Made by a program: the position numbers and the translations under genes. This document shows positions 39,916-50,205 of a stretch of DNA of 64,000 nucleotides, piece after piece. This DNA comes from Atherix ibis (lineage: Eukaryota; Arthropoda; Insecta; Diptera; Athericidae): assembly GCA_958298945.1 (NCBI GenBank), contig OY282610.1:42415667-42479666 (forward strand), given 5' to 3'. The number at the start of each line of letters is the position of its first letter. Position 1 is the first letter of the stretch. Below the pieces are notes generated by a model. The model saw nothing but the letters and a program-made list of their open reading frames with translations, was not told the DNA's origin and did not search any database.

Positions 39916-40041
39916 ATTAGAAAATAAGGCTGTGATATGTCAAAAGGCTGAGCATAAATTTGCTGGAGTGCCTTGTGGTATAATGGATCAGCTTATCTCT
40001 GTGATGGGCAATGAAAATCATGCCCTGTTAATTGATTGTAG
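39916..40041 (+). CDS. Galactokinase, internal exon with the catalytic Asp
   Basis: The exon follows TTTGCAG and ends AG/GTAAGT. It encodes about 42 residues, (R)[17 protein letters not shown] then [17 protein letters not shown] and HALLIDC(R). The GIMDQ motif carries the Asp that acts as catalytic base in galactokinases (Asp186 in the human enzyme, from family knowledge). AEHxFAGxPCGIMDQ and HALLIDCR are diagnostic for galactokinase 1. Entry and exit phases match the exons before and after. No lesion is seen. Together with the flanking exons this gives a continuous stretch of about 159 residues aligned to the middle of a protein usually near 390 residues long. Confidence 0.94.
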
Positions 40042-40296
40042 GTAAGTGAGTGATAAAATTATTTATTTTAAATGAAATTCATTTTCTAGAAAAAAATCTA
40101 ATTATTATAAGAATTTTCTACTGTAGTTGTGTATTCTGATCAATTTCTACTAACAATTAACCAAAATCTTAAAGGAATGTTTCTTTGATATTATTGTTGT
40201 TTGAAGAAGAAAAAAAAAATAATATAAAAAATACGAGGATCGTTCAATAAGTCCTTAGAAAAAGATGGAAAAAACTGTTTTAAAAAAAAAAAATTT

Positions 40297-41336
40297 TTAT
40301 TTTTCAACATTCTCTCCTCTTAGCTGTATACACTTTTCCAACCGTTTTTCCAAAATTTTTATCCCATCCAAAAAATAGGATTTCGGAAGTTCTGCAAAAT
40401 ACTCATCCGTTTGAGCAATGACGTCCTCGTTGGAAGTGAACCGTCGTCCGCCAAGCCATTTCTTCAGATTGGGGAAAAGAAAATAGTCACTCGGGGTCAA
40501 ATCTGGTGAATAAGCGGGATGCTGCAACAATTCCATTCTCAATTCCACAATTTTGGCCATGGAAACAGCGCAGGTGTGCACACGCGCATTATACTGATGC
40601 AAGAGGATTTTTTTCTTCTTCCGTTGCAATAACGACGCGTAATACGCTCCTGTTATTGTTTTTCCTTTTTTCAAGTAGTGGATAAGAATGATGCCCTGCG
40701 AATCCCAAAAGACCGTGGCCATCACCTTGCCGGCCGATGGCACAGGTTTTGCCTTCTTCGGAGCCCGTTCACCCTTGAAAATCCACTGTGATGACTGTCT
40801 CTTCGTTTCTGGAGTGTAGTAGTGTATCCAGGTTTCGTCCATAGTGACATATCGACGAAGGAATTCGGCAGGATTGCGATGAAAGAGTGCCAACATAGCC
40901 TCAGAGTCCACTACACGATTGCGCTTATTCTCCTGTGAGCGCAAACGCGGCACCCATCTTGCCGAAATTTTTTTTACAGACAATTTTTCATGCAAAATTG
41001 AAGCGACTGTACCTTGTGATATGCCCGTGGCCTCAACTAATTCGCGCACTTTAATTCGCCGATCGTTCAAAATCAGATTGTGAATTTTGTCGATGATTTC
41101 AGGAGTAGACACCTCAACTGGGCGTCCTGAACGATGTTCATCTTTTGTTGATGAACAGCCACGTTTAAATTCATTAACTTCCTGAACGATGTTCATCTTT
41201 TGTTGATGAACGGCCACGTTTAAATTCATTATGCAGATGTGCCATGAACTGCATCCAACTCGGCTTTTATTTCTTTCGGGCTTAAGCCTTTCAAATGGAG
41301 ATGTTTGATGACAGCCCTAAACTCGCTTTTTTCCAT
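40297..41336 (-). pseudogene. Mariner transposase, broken (copy 1)
   Basis: It reads from MEKSEFRAVIKHLHLKG (start near 41336) through the N-terminal helix-turn-helix region, a broken linker, then SGRPVEVSTPEIIDKIH, a second HTH and the catalytic domain with TMDETWIHYYTPETK. It ends at LEKCIQLRGENVEK. In an intact mariner the DD34D triad cuts and pastes the element at TA. Here the first Asp (TMDETW) and third Asp (SPDLTPSDYF) are present, but the second is changed (HQYNA instead of HQDNA). The stretch before it has lost about 20 residues compared with copy 2. A 55-bp duplication with deletion breaks the frame near 41125-41231. The protein cannot be active. Confidence 0.92.
41125..41231. repeat. 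55-bp tandem duplication inside mariner copy 1
   Basis: TCCTGAACGATGTTCATCTT and the following bases up to TTCATTA occur at 41125-41176 and 41180-41231, differing at one base (GAACAGCC/GAACGGCC). The bases expected next in the other copy (around CAATTGTAAACCGTCGC) are deleted. Confidence 0.92.
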
Positions 41337-41456
41337 TGTTATGCACAAATAAATGTCGTTAACTTTAATCAACGAAAGAAATTGACCTACGCTATGGATC
41401 GAGCTGAAATTTTGACAGCTTTCCTGTCTATAATGATACTTACAAAAAAAAATCTT

Positions 41457-41524
41457 TACCGACACTACGAACGCAATTTCTCGGATTTTCTAATAACCGA
41501 GAAATTGCGTTCGTAGTGTCGGTA
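41457..41524. repeat. Perfect 28-bp palindrome at the broken mariner end
   Basis: Arms 41457-41484 (TACCGACACTACGAACGCAA...) and 41497-41524 are perfectly complementary around a 12-nt loop ATTTTCTAATAA. The right arm replaces the TIR that should follow. Confidence 0.95.
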
Positions 41525-42004
41525 ATAATTAAGACATAACTAAAATAAATATGTTTGTTTGGTTATGAATATGTTTATTCAAATAATAGTCCCACGATGT
41601 GTGGCAGAATGAGGCTCTTTTTTTAAAATAAACTTTAACCAATATTAGTGGTGTGTTAAGGTCTAGTAGTGTCTGAAATATGCAAGTTTCCTTACTGTAG
41701 CTGTTTGAGTGGGAGTGCACACTAGATTACGCTAAAAAAAATGGTACCACGAGAGTCGGGTGCCGCACTGTGTTGAAACACACTTTAACCGAGAATAGGT
41801 GAGGTGCCTTTGGCTGTAATGTGGTGGATGTGGCATAATATTCATATTGCGAGTATAGTCTTAAGACTAGTGGTGAGGGATACCAGTGACCTGGTATGCT
41901 ATATCTGTAGATAATAGTAGAGGTTTAGACAGGTCTTACTATGTATAGTTGCGGTTGTAACTGATCACTGACTGTTAGCATAGAGTCTACTAATATTGGA
42001 TATA
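41525..42004. other. Unassigned intronic sequence left of a mariner insertion
   Basis: This DNA is moderately AT-rich and less simple than neighbouring sequence. It appears to continue at 42829-43200 after the inserted mariner. I recognise no protein. It may be part of an unidentified transposon. Confidence 0.4.
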
Positions 42005-42828
42005 CGAGGTCTGTTTAAAAAGTATCGCGAATTTTGAATTTCCGCGGGCTACGTATATTTGAATTTCAATTTTTTTGTTGCGTTATGTTGGTACTCATGT
42101 TTCTCACTTATGCTAACAAAATTGGCCATTTTGAATGTTCAGTTAATTTTTGACAGCTGCTTTGCTTGCACGTGTTTTGGCTCGTCTTCGACTTTTGCCC
42201 ATTCCAAAAAATGGATGAAAGAATCTGTTTCGGGAACAAGAAAAAATCACAAGGGGCAAGATCTAGAGAATACGGTAGCTCCGGCATTATAAGTGTATTA
42301 TTTTTGGCCAAAAATTCGCTCACAAGCAACGATGCATGAGCAGGGCCGTTATCATGGTGCAAACGCCAATTTTTGTTCTTCCACAAATCCGGGCGTTTCT
42401 GGTGGATTGCTTTCCGCAACTTGTGCATAACTTGCAGGTAATATTCCTTATTGGCCGTTCTACTCTGTGGCAAGAACTAATGATGCACCACGCCCCTGCA
42501 ATCGAAGAAAACTGTAAGCAAAACCTTCACATTCGACTGAACTTGGCGCGCTTTTTTTGGTTTTGGCTTGTTTGGTTTCCATGTCATAACAATAAACCCA
42601 TGTTTTGTCACCAGTTATGACCCTCAAGAGCAAATTTGGGTTGTCGTAGACAGAGTCCAACAGCTCCTTAGCAATGTTAATGCGATGCTGTTTTTGGTCG
42701 AAAATGGGAAAAATCGAAAACGAGCCAAAACACGTGCAAGCAAAGCAGCTGTCAAAAATTAACTGAACATTCCAAATGGCCGAACTTGTCAAAATTCAAA
42801 ATTCACGATACTTTTTGAACATACCTCG
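42005..42828 (-). mobile_element. Mariner with fold-back structure (both ends derived from the 3' end)
   Basis: Flanked by TA (42003-42004 and 42829-42830). The left end is CGAGGTCTGTTTAAAAAGTA and the right end, reversed, is CGAGGTATGTTCAAAAAGTA. Beyond the TIRs the ends stay inverted copies of each other. The run from GGCCATTTTGAATGTTCAGT through GACAGCTGCTTTGCTTGCAC to about 42204 is mirrored at about 42693-42790. The right copy replaces the true 5' end and the N-terminal half of the transposase gene. Confidence 0.88.
42108..42665 (-). pseudogene. Mariner transposase, catalytic half only
   Basis: On the minus strand it reads INIAKELLDSVYDNPNLLLR, then VITGDKTWVYCYDMETKQAK near 42600, a degenerate linker, NKEYYLQVMHKLRKAIHQK near 42440, LHHDNGPAHASLLVSEFLA, and PYSLDLAPCDFFLFPK near 42230. 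The catalytic Asp positions are GDKTW (usual GDETW/GDESW), HHDN and LAPCD. All three are present but Glu after the first is changed to Lys. A stop and frame change fall near 42470. The N-terminal DNA-binding region is absent, replaced by an inverted copy of the 3' end. The family matches the fragment at 35680-36020. Confidence 0.88.
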
Positions 42829-42830
42829 TA

Positions 42831-43200
42831 GTTGGTTTAGTGGGTGAGATCAGATGGAAACGCAAAAGATGCTGAGCAGAAAATAACCTGAGTAGTCTGC
42901 TGGATGGGACCGCTCACTTTTGAGTAATTGCTGAACGGGTTGCTTAATTGATTGTAGCATAAAACAAACGCAGGTTTGTGAGTGTAAAGAAGGTAATATT
43001 AGGGTTGTGGCATAGTCGAAGCAACTGTTTCTATGCACAATCAAATTTTCTGTTCATGTGATTCAGTGCGGTAAATTTTTAGCTGCTGAAAGGCATACAT
43101 AGTTTTTTTAAAACTTCATATTTACTGGTTTGATAGAAGCAATTATAATTTTGGTACTATTTTTATAGTTTTTACTATAAATTTTTTGGGGTTTTTACTA
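42831..43200. other. Unassigned intronic sequence right of the mariner insertion
   Basis: No gene or motif recognised. It probably continues the segment at 41525-42004. Confidence 0.4.
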
Positions 43201-43204
43201 TCCC

Positions 43205-43850
43205 AAAAGAATATTTAAAAAAATCAAATGAAAAGAAAAGATGGTCTACGTAATAGCGGATTCCAATTAATAGCAATAGAATTACAAATAAGGCTTCGAA
43301 TGAGTTACCATTTACTTCTTCAGCTGAAAAGTAACTATCTTTTACTACAAGCCATGGTTGGTTTAAAAGATTAAAACAAAAACATACCTTATATAATCTA
43401 AGATCGAAAGGTGAACTAGCATTTGCTGATTCAGATGCAGCTCAATAATATCCAGCAAAATATGTGAAATTGTTTTCGCTAATCCCTATACTCCTGACTA
43501 GGTCTTCAATGCTGATAAGTTTGGGTTATTTTGGAAAAAGATCCCAGAAAGAACTTATTTGGGTTAAGCTCACCAATCTGCTTAGTGGTCATAAAGCAGC
43601 GAAAGGTCGTATAACAATTCGTTTCTGCAGCAACATTTCAGATGATCCTATTAATTATGAACAAATCAAAAACACCACGAAATGATTCAATACAATAAGA
43701 GGCCCAATTAGAGAGCTAGAATGGTCAATAAGACAGCCTGGATTACTACCACACTTTTCAATGAATGGTTTCGTAGGTTTTTTGTTCCAGATGTAAAAAG
43801 TATTTGAGTAAAAAGGGGTTGCCTTTTGAAGCAATTTAAAGAGGGAATCG
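43205..43850 (+). pseudogene. Pogo/Tigger-type transposase remnant
   Basis: The reading is SHGWFKRLKQKHTLYNLRSK and GELAFADSDAAQ (43350-43445), then in a shifted frame FNADKFGLFWKKIPERTY (about 43505-43560), GHKAAKGRITIRFCSN, later VNKTAWITTTLFNEWFRRFF and VPDVK (to about 43800), and LSKKGLPFEAI. This is the order of a Tigger transposase: CENP-B-type helix-turn-helix, then the DDE domain with NxDETGLFWKKxP (first catalytic Asp; here NADKFG) and the WF--FVPDVKKYL segment. Stops and at least two frameshifts break it. No TIR was found. It resembles the better-preserved element at 46065-51837. Confidence 0.82.
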
Positions 43851-44034
43851 AATTGGGTTCAAATACTGAAAGAGAGAACTGAATTGTAGGTTACATAATA
43901 AAGTGTGAAGGAGGGCTCGTATCAAGTTGAGTCGAGGAAACCTGCAATATGGCGCAAACTCATGTTGAAGATGTTTGAGTATTTGAGGTCAAAGTTCCAT
44001 CTAGAGTGCTAATGAAAGTTAGATTAGAGCGAGC

Positions 44035-44360
44035 TAACGAAAATATATGCCACGTAAGCCCACAGTATAATACTATCCACAGTAGTAAAATGACGTCTTT
44101 TCAAGTGGTTCTTAAAAAGATAAAGTCACATGGGCTTAGATAAGATAAATAGTGGTGCTGGGAAACCACAGGAATCTCTTTTTTTCGACAGAATCCTACT
44201 GATGCACATGGCAATGTCAAAGGGGGCATTGTCATGATAGCGCACCTAAATATCTGTAATGTTCGATCTGATGCGAAGAACCATTTTCCCAAGCCATTCA
44301 AGGACTGCTCATCAGCTGCAATGGTAATCGATGCTTTTATGCTCATCAGCTGCAATGGTA
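44035..44360 (-). pseudogene. Mariner-type transposase remnant, second copy of the 35.3-kb family
   Basis: On the minus strand it reads AADEQSLNGLGKWFFASDRT, KEIPVVSQHHYLSYLSPCDF and then, after a frameshift, TTLKRRHFTTVDSI. It matches the mariner segment KKxIPVVPxPPYSPDLSPCDFFLFPKLKxxLKGxxFxTVDNI, which contains the third catalytic Asp. It shares DNA-level similarity (AGCTGATGAAC and GCATCAGATCGAA) with 35347-35410. It is degenerate and lacks TIRs. Confidence 0.65.
44307..44360. repeat. 20-bp direct repeat
   Basis: GCTCATCAGCTGCAATGGTA occurs at 44307-44326 and 44341-44360, a small duplication within the mariner relic. Confidence 0.9.
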
Positions 44361-44393
44361 CGCGATGGTCTTATGTGCGTACCACATTTTTAT

Positions 44394-44556
44394 ATTATTG
44401 TCCTTTTTATATAATAAAATTCATGGTTCTCGGCACTCGAACAATTCTTTATGCCACCGAAAAACATATATTTTTATATGATTGTCCTTTTTATATAAAA
44501 TTCATGCTTCTCGGCACTCGGAAAATTCTTTATGCCTCCGAAAAACATATACTATT
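44394..44556. repeat. Tandem duplication of about 82 bp
   Basis: ATTGTCCTTTTTATATAA and the following TCTCGGCACTCG and CCGAAAAACATATA segments occur twice (about 44395-44475 and 44479-44556) with few differences. Function unknown. Confidence 0.85.
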
Positions 44557-46064
44557 ATTATGGAATGTTTTTTGAAGGCTCATTGCAACTTTTCATAAGT
44601 TAGACTCGCGGATTCACCAAGCTTTATATCAGCTTATCGATATTTCAAATTTGGCTGTAATATTGAAAACCCAACTTTACTTATTACGCTTCATAAAGTC
44701 ACATAGTTACCGGAAAAAAATATTACTAATACTGCACATCCAAGATATAATGTAATAAAAGTTATATATTTTTTACCAATCCTCTGAATTTGTGAAATAG
44801 TCGCAAAAAATCAGAATATCTCACTAATAAAAAATTAATTTGCATAATAAATAAAGATTGATATTTTCAAATTCCATCTAATCCCAATTAAGAATACTAA
44901 TTATTTTTAAGATTAATAAACAGAAAAAGGAAAATAATTTTTTTAATCAAATTTGAAATTTAAGAGAATAAAAATTAATAGTTATTATAAAAAAATTATT
45001 TTATTCTTATAAAGAGTCGAATTTTCTAAAATAATTCTTTTTTTTTTTAAAGACCTCTATGAGTAATATACATTTACTTTAAGAACTGCAAAAAATAATA
45101 ATGTTAAATAATCTAACCAACATGATACACGTATATATAAATTTGTGCCTTTTTAACCTAACTATAGGAGCGGTTTGATTATATTGTATTACGTCGTAAA
45201 TCTAAGAGGGTTCCGATCCAGACAAACCAATATCTTTAAATTTCAATCGATTTATAGTAGAATCGGATAGTAAAAATTATTGCATCTAAAAAGGAAAACA
45301 ATATTCAACATTATACTCGTATTATCGAAGCTACTTATTATGTGTTAAATGTAGCATAACAGAATAGCCTTCAAGTTTTCTTTACTTTTATGTCAGCCAT
45401 AAGTCAGCCATTTTTCTTTCTCTCTCTAACTTATTTCAATAAATTTTATACAGGATTAAATATAATAAACAAAAGTTAAATTTTATAGATTTTCCATATT
45501 TTTACTATTAAATGTTTATTTTTTTTTTAGAATAGTAAATAAAATAATAATAGTTATTATAGTAAAAGAATTGTATGCTTTTAGTATTATTGTAGAAGAT
45601 ATTTTTAGTTGATATCTTATGTAAGTATGTGTTGGTTGAAATGTCAGGAACAGCCATCGATGAGATATTTTACTAAAAATTATATTATTAAATAAAAACC
45701 AATGTTTTGATTTGTGAAATATTAGGAAAAAAACTGCTTCAGAATAATATTGTTGGCTTAGCCTATTTTTGTCTTCTTTATAGAAGAATTATTTTATCAT
45801 ATTTTTTTTATTTGTGCGAGGATATCTTATAGTATTTGGAATAATTTATTAGATATTGGATTAATCAGCTTAATAGCAAAGTGATATTTTGCTATTAGAA
45901 TGATTAAAATGATGATATTTTTTAACACAACTAGTAGCTAATGGTCAAGATAGTAAAAAAAAAAAACGTCAATAAAAAGAAAACTAGTTTATTTATTCTT
46001 ATGAATATAAAAAAGAAGTATTGTTATTTAAAGTTCAAATGGAAAGTTGCAAATATTCCTCATG
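44557..46064. other. AT-rich intronic DNA
   Basis: About 1.5 kb of very AT-rich DNA with A and T runs. I see no gene, transposon motif or repeat of note. Confidence 0.6.
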
Positions 46065-46088
46065 CACCGAATTCTCTTTTTGCACGAA
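46065..46088 (+). repeat. Tigger left terminal inverted repeat
   Basis: It starts CACCGAATTCTCTTTTTGCA, followed by ACACGAATT-type subterminal motifs to about 46135. Confidence 0.8.
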
Positions 46089-46442
46089 TTTTTTTTACAC
46101 GAATTGTTTTGTTTTAACACGATTTTCCATATTCTATGAACTTTTTTATGAATTTTTCTGATAAATTTGTTTCCATTCTCACTCCTCACAAATATGCATT
46201 GTAATTTCGCATTAAATTTTTCCCAATTAACTTAGATTATGTCGATTATATGAGGAGGATTCCCCGAATTATGCGTAGGGTAAAGACGTAATGTATTTTG
46301 TATACAATTTAGTTTGGTTTTGAGAGTTGAAAAGAAAAGACGTTTAGTTGATGTGGATATTTATAAAGTTATAAGTAAAATAAAGTTAGTTCTTACCTTA
46401 ATAACAGGTAAGTTTTAAATAATTTTCAAATCTTTGCCATTT

Positions 46443-47364
46443 ATCCAATTTCCGCCGGTGTCCCTCAAGGAAGTATCCTAGGTCCTATCCTATATAACAT
46501 TTATACCCATGACATTCCTTGTCACAACAACATCCTAACCGTAACATAACATATGCTGACGATACAGCCATCCTGACACATCACAAAGATCCTTTCACAT
46601 CCATTAGTATCCTACAGAACCATATCCACTCCTTAGAAACTTGGTTCAAAAGGTGGCAAGTGAAGGTAAATGAGCAAAAATCTGCTCATGTAACTATCAC
46701 ACTCTGCCGAGAACAAATTCCCGACATAACCCTAAATGGCAGTATTATTCCACAAAAGAATAGCGTACGTTACCTTGGACTTATATTCGACAAACGGTTA
46801 ACCTGGAACCTTCATACGAAAACTAAAAGACGTGAACTTAACGGACGATACAAACAATTATTACGTCTCCTAGACAGTAAATCAAAACTTACAACAACAA
46901 GTAAACTATTACTATACAATACGGTTCTGAAACCAATATGGACATATGGTCTAGAACTTTGGGGTTCGACTAAGCATTCCAACTCCCTTCCAATCCAATC
47001 CCTACAATCCCGAATCCTTCGTAAAATTGTCAATGCTGTTATCCACCGTGACCTAAATGTTCCATTTGTTTGTGAACTATGCATCTCCCGATATAAAAAA
47101 TTCCATTCGCATCTATCCTTCCACCCTAATCCTTTAGGAAGGGAACTTTTCACTCTCACCCTTCCAGTATACACCCATCGACGTTTAAAACGGCGATGGC
47201 CGAGAGATTCTCTAAAATTATAAAATAAAATTACTCTGTTCTAGAGGTAACATCGATGGATGTTTTCCTCCACATGTCTTCATGTCCATGTATATTCCCA
47301 TAAAAAAACCTGCTTGTTACTAGCATAAGTAGCTGTAGATAACATTTAAAAAAAAATAAAAAAA
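46443..47364 (+). mobile_element. 5'-truncated Jockey-like LINE
   Basis: It starts abruptly inside the reverse transcriptase and ends in an A-rich tail (about 47349-47364). The flanks carry a short target duplication, AAATCTTTGCCATT at 46428-46441 and AAATCTTTGCATT at 47365-47377, one base apart. It lies in the 5' leader of the Tigger transposase, just before its ATG. Confidence 0.8.
46450..47223 (+). pseudogene. Reverse transcriptase C-terminal part (Jockey clade)
   Basis: It opens with ISAGVPQGSILGPILYNIYT (RT motif around the PQG turn) in one frame, then shifts by one base near 46510. It continues as ITYADDTAILTHHKD (the catalytic YADD motif) and a long open frame to 47223. After the YADD palm come a WQVKVNEQKSAHVTI segment, VRYLGLIFDKRLTWNLH, and YGLELWGSTKHSN, all typical of the thumb and C-terminus in Jockey-type elements. 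The N-terminal RT and the endonuclease are missing. The single frameshift means it is dead, but the 235-codon open tail suggests a fairly recent insertion. Confidence 0.9.
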
Positions 47365-47457
47365 AAATCTTTGCATTATTAATATGAAAAATATTATTGA
47401 TAGCCTTAACACAATGTCAAATAATTCACCTGTAATAAAAACAAAGAAGAAGGTGAT

Positions 47458-47473
47458 CAGTTTAGATATTATA
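47458..47473. repeat. Target-site duplication, left copy (RTE LINE)
   Basis: CAGTTTAGATATTATA is identical to 49486-49501 and brackets the RTE-type LINE. Confidence 0.92.
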
Positions 47474-49485
47474 TAATAATAATAATAATAATAGCCTTTA
47501 TTTAACAATCTTAGAAAAAAGTTACTATCACTTATGTTAATTGACACTGGTTTTGAGATTGTCTTGCGTTTCCGCAAAGGCCTCCCCTACCACACTTTCC
47601 GGTCATGAGTCGTCCTCTTCCAAGTAGCACCGGCTATTTTCCGAATATCGTCCTCCCATCTCAGAAGCTGCCTCCCTTTCTTTCTTTTATTTTGTCTTGG
47701 ACACCATTCGGTTGCATCCTTAGCCCATTTTTCTTGTTTACTCCTCATCATATGACCTGCCCAACTCCATTTTAGTTTTCTTATGCAGTATGTTACATCG
47801 TTAATTTTAGTTTGGTTACGTAATGTTCGTAGTTTTACTTTGTCTCTTAACTTGACTTTGAGCATACTTCGCTCCATGCTGTGTTGACAGGTTTCTAGTT
47901 TGTGTGAGTTGTTTTTTGTTAGACTCCAAGTTTGACATCCGTATGTCATGATAGGTAACATAGAATACAGGAATCAAATATTTTTTTCTTAGCTTTAAGT
48001 GGTACCTGCGGGTTTTTGACAATTTCTTTAAGAGACCAGTATCTTTTCCATGCTAATTGTACTCTGTTGTTTATTTCTTTGGTTGTAAGGTCTTTTGGTG
48101 ATATTATCTGTCCTAGGTATGTATATTCATCGACGTACTCTATTTTGTTACCGTTGACTCTAATGGTGATTTTGTCGGAATTGGTCATTACTTTGGTTTT
48201 TGTATTATTCATGGAGAGTCCGACTTTATCACCTTCGTACACCAACTGTTCAAGCATTGCTTGCAGGCTTCTCGGGTCTTCAGAGATTAGAATTAGATCG
48301 TCTGCAAATCTTAAATGGTTTAGTTGCATTCCGTTAATGTTTAGTCCATATTGACTCCATTCGAGACGTCTAAATATATATTCAAGCACCGCCGAGAAAA
48401 GTTTGGGTGATAGTGGGTCTCCCTGTCGGACTCCTCTTTTTATAGGAAAGTATACACCTACTCTTTCTGTTCTTATTTTCGCTTTCATGTTCTTGTATAT
48501 ATTTTTAACAATTTCTATGTACTTGTTTTCAACCCCTTGTGTTGTAAGCGCTTCCCATATTTTTGTATGTTTTAATGAGTCGAAAGCTTTATTATAGTCT
48601 ACAAACGCCAAATAGTAATTGATACCATATTCTGTACATTTATGGATAACTTTTTTTATGGTGTGTATGTGGTCGATTGTTGAAAAGTCCTTGCGAAAGC
48701 CTGCTTGTTCTCTGGGTTGGTTTTCATCCAAAGTCTTTGTTAAACGATTCAACAGTATTTTGGAAAAGATTTTATATACGTTCGACATCAGGCTGATGGG
48801 TCTGTAGTTAGTTATGTTGTCTTTATTTCCCTTTTTATGTAGTAGTATTATAGTTGACGTGGTCCACTGGTGAGGTATACATTCTGTCTCAAAAATTTGG
48901 TTAAATAAATCTGTAATAGTGTCTACTATAATATCAGATGATCCTATCATAATTTCGTTAGATATGCCATCTTTCTACTTCTTCTTTCAGTATACTTGGA
49001 ATTTCTTCGTTATTATTTGTATCGTTTTCGATTAGTTGGTGTATTTCGTCTGGTGTTTTGTCGTTGTCGTATAGCTCACGGTAGTAATCCGTGGCTATGT
49101 CTAATATTTCGATTCTATCGGTCTTCTTTCTCTTATCTTTCTGGTGTGTCATATTGTCTATCCAGTTTGTACTTTCTCGAAGCCCTTTTAATGCTATCCT
49201 AACTCCTCCTGTTTTTTCTATATAATCATTTATTATATTATTCCTTTTTTCTTGTCTATATTTCCTGATTTGTAAATTTATTTCTTTACTTAGACTTTCG
49301 ATCTTCTTCTTGTTGTTTTTTCTGTCTTTAAATATGGACTTCCTCTGCATAAGTAGACTTCTTGCCTCTGGACCTATTTTGTCCTTAATTTTGTTATTTG
49401 TTTTAGATTCGTTTTCTACTTTCTTTAGTTCGTTTGCAAGAGCGTCATATTTCTCCTGAACATAATTGGCATTGTTTTTTGTTTT
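47474..49485 (-). mobile_element. 5'-truncated RTE-type LINE with microsatellite tail
   Basis: The element is bounded by a perfect 16-bp duplication (17 bp if the preceding T is counted). Its 3' end on the minus strand is a (TTA)n run (47474-47493 on the + strand), as RTE elements often end in short tandem repeats rather than poly(A). The 5' end is cut inside the linker between endonuclease and RT. It interrupts the Tigger transposase reading frame without loss of host bases. Confidence 0.9.
47587..49485 (-). pseudogene. RTE-type reverse transcriptase, frameshifted
   Basis: From 49485 downward the translation gives a Lys-rich linker with MQRKSIFKDRKNNKKKIESL, a frame change near 48958, and then the RT domain to 47946. 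RT motifs in order are NYRPISLMSNVYKIFSKIL, ENQPREQAGFRKDFSTIDH, YLAFVDYNKAFDS (first catalytic Asp), GVRQGDPLSPKLFSAVLEY and LRFADDLILISE (the FADD catalytic pair), then YLGQIISP. After a second shift near 47950 the C-terminal part reads MLPIMTYGCQTWSLTKNN and GHMMRSKQEKWAKDATEW, a tail typical of RTE-like insect elements. It is long and well preserved but broken in at least two places. Confidence 0.92.
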
Positions 49486-49501
49486 CAGTTTAGATATTAT
49501 A
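49486..49501. repeat. Target-site duplication, right copy (RTE LINE)
   Basis: CAGTTTAGATATTATA is identical to 47458-47473. Confidence 0.92.
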
Positions 49502-50205
49502 CTAAAATTAAAATTTTAGATCAACTTGCAACAGGACAAGGTGCAACGGCTGCCGGAAAGCTTTTTGGTATTCATGAAGCTACCATAAGAACGATTAAAA
49601 AAAATGAAACTGCAATCAGATAATTTGTATGTTCTGGGACAATAATAAGTGCTAAATCATCGTCTTACATAAGAGAAGATGGAAAAAGCTTTGATAATGT
49701 GGATTGAAGATAAATAAAAATATATGTAGTTACTGTCAAGCAAACAGCATTAAGAGTCTATAAACGTATTAAAGAAGTTGAGCCAGACACTTCATCTCAG
49801 TAAAAACAACCTGAATTTTCGGCAAGTACAGGTTGGATGACAAGTTTTCTTAAACGACATGCTCTCCATAATAAAAAAAATAAGAGAGAAACTGCGTATG
49901 CAGATGAATTGGCTGCCAAAGAATTACCTCAAAATTTCCTTTTTTGGAAAAGAATGCCTAGGAGAACTTACACATGTTGCAAAATCGCAGAATACTGCCG
50001 GTGGTTTTAAAGGAGCAAAGGACCGTGTAACATTGTTGTTTGGCTCCAATGCTTCAGGAGCAAAATTTAAACGTGAACTGAAATCATTAATGACATCTTA
50101 CAGGGAACTTTATTACAGTTTATGGCGAAATCAAACACAATTTTTAATGACTGATTTCCTTCTAAAAAACTACTGAATTATCAACACAGGAGAATAGAGA
50201 TGATA

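Larger units (their letters stand above)
40234..41524 (-). mobile_element. Mariner element, irritans/vertumnana-like, copy 1
   Basis: The element begins after a TA (40232-40233) with CGAGGATCGTTCAATAAGTC, the same TIR as the copy at 50206-51455. The other TIR is missing. The sequence runs to the TTTCTCGGATTTTCTA that precedes the TIR in the other copy, then continues as an inverted copy of its own last 28 bp, ending near 41524. An internal 55-bp duplication and a deletion have also occurred. No target duplication can be read at the damaged end. Confidence 0.88.

Noticed and set aside
47320..47577. 85-codon minus-strand frame rich in Tyr and Phe
   Set aside because: It spans the LINE A-rich tail, Tigger coding DNA and the (TAA)n tail, so it is a chance read-through across three units.
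48016..48807. Plus-strand open frames opposite the RTE-type reverse transcriptase
   Set aside because: They are antisense shadows of the clearly recognisable minus-strand RT.
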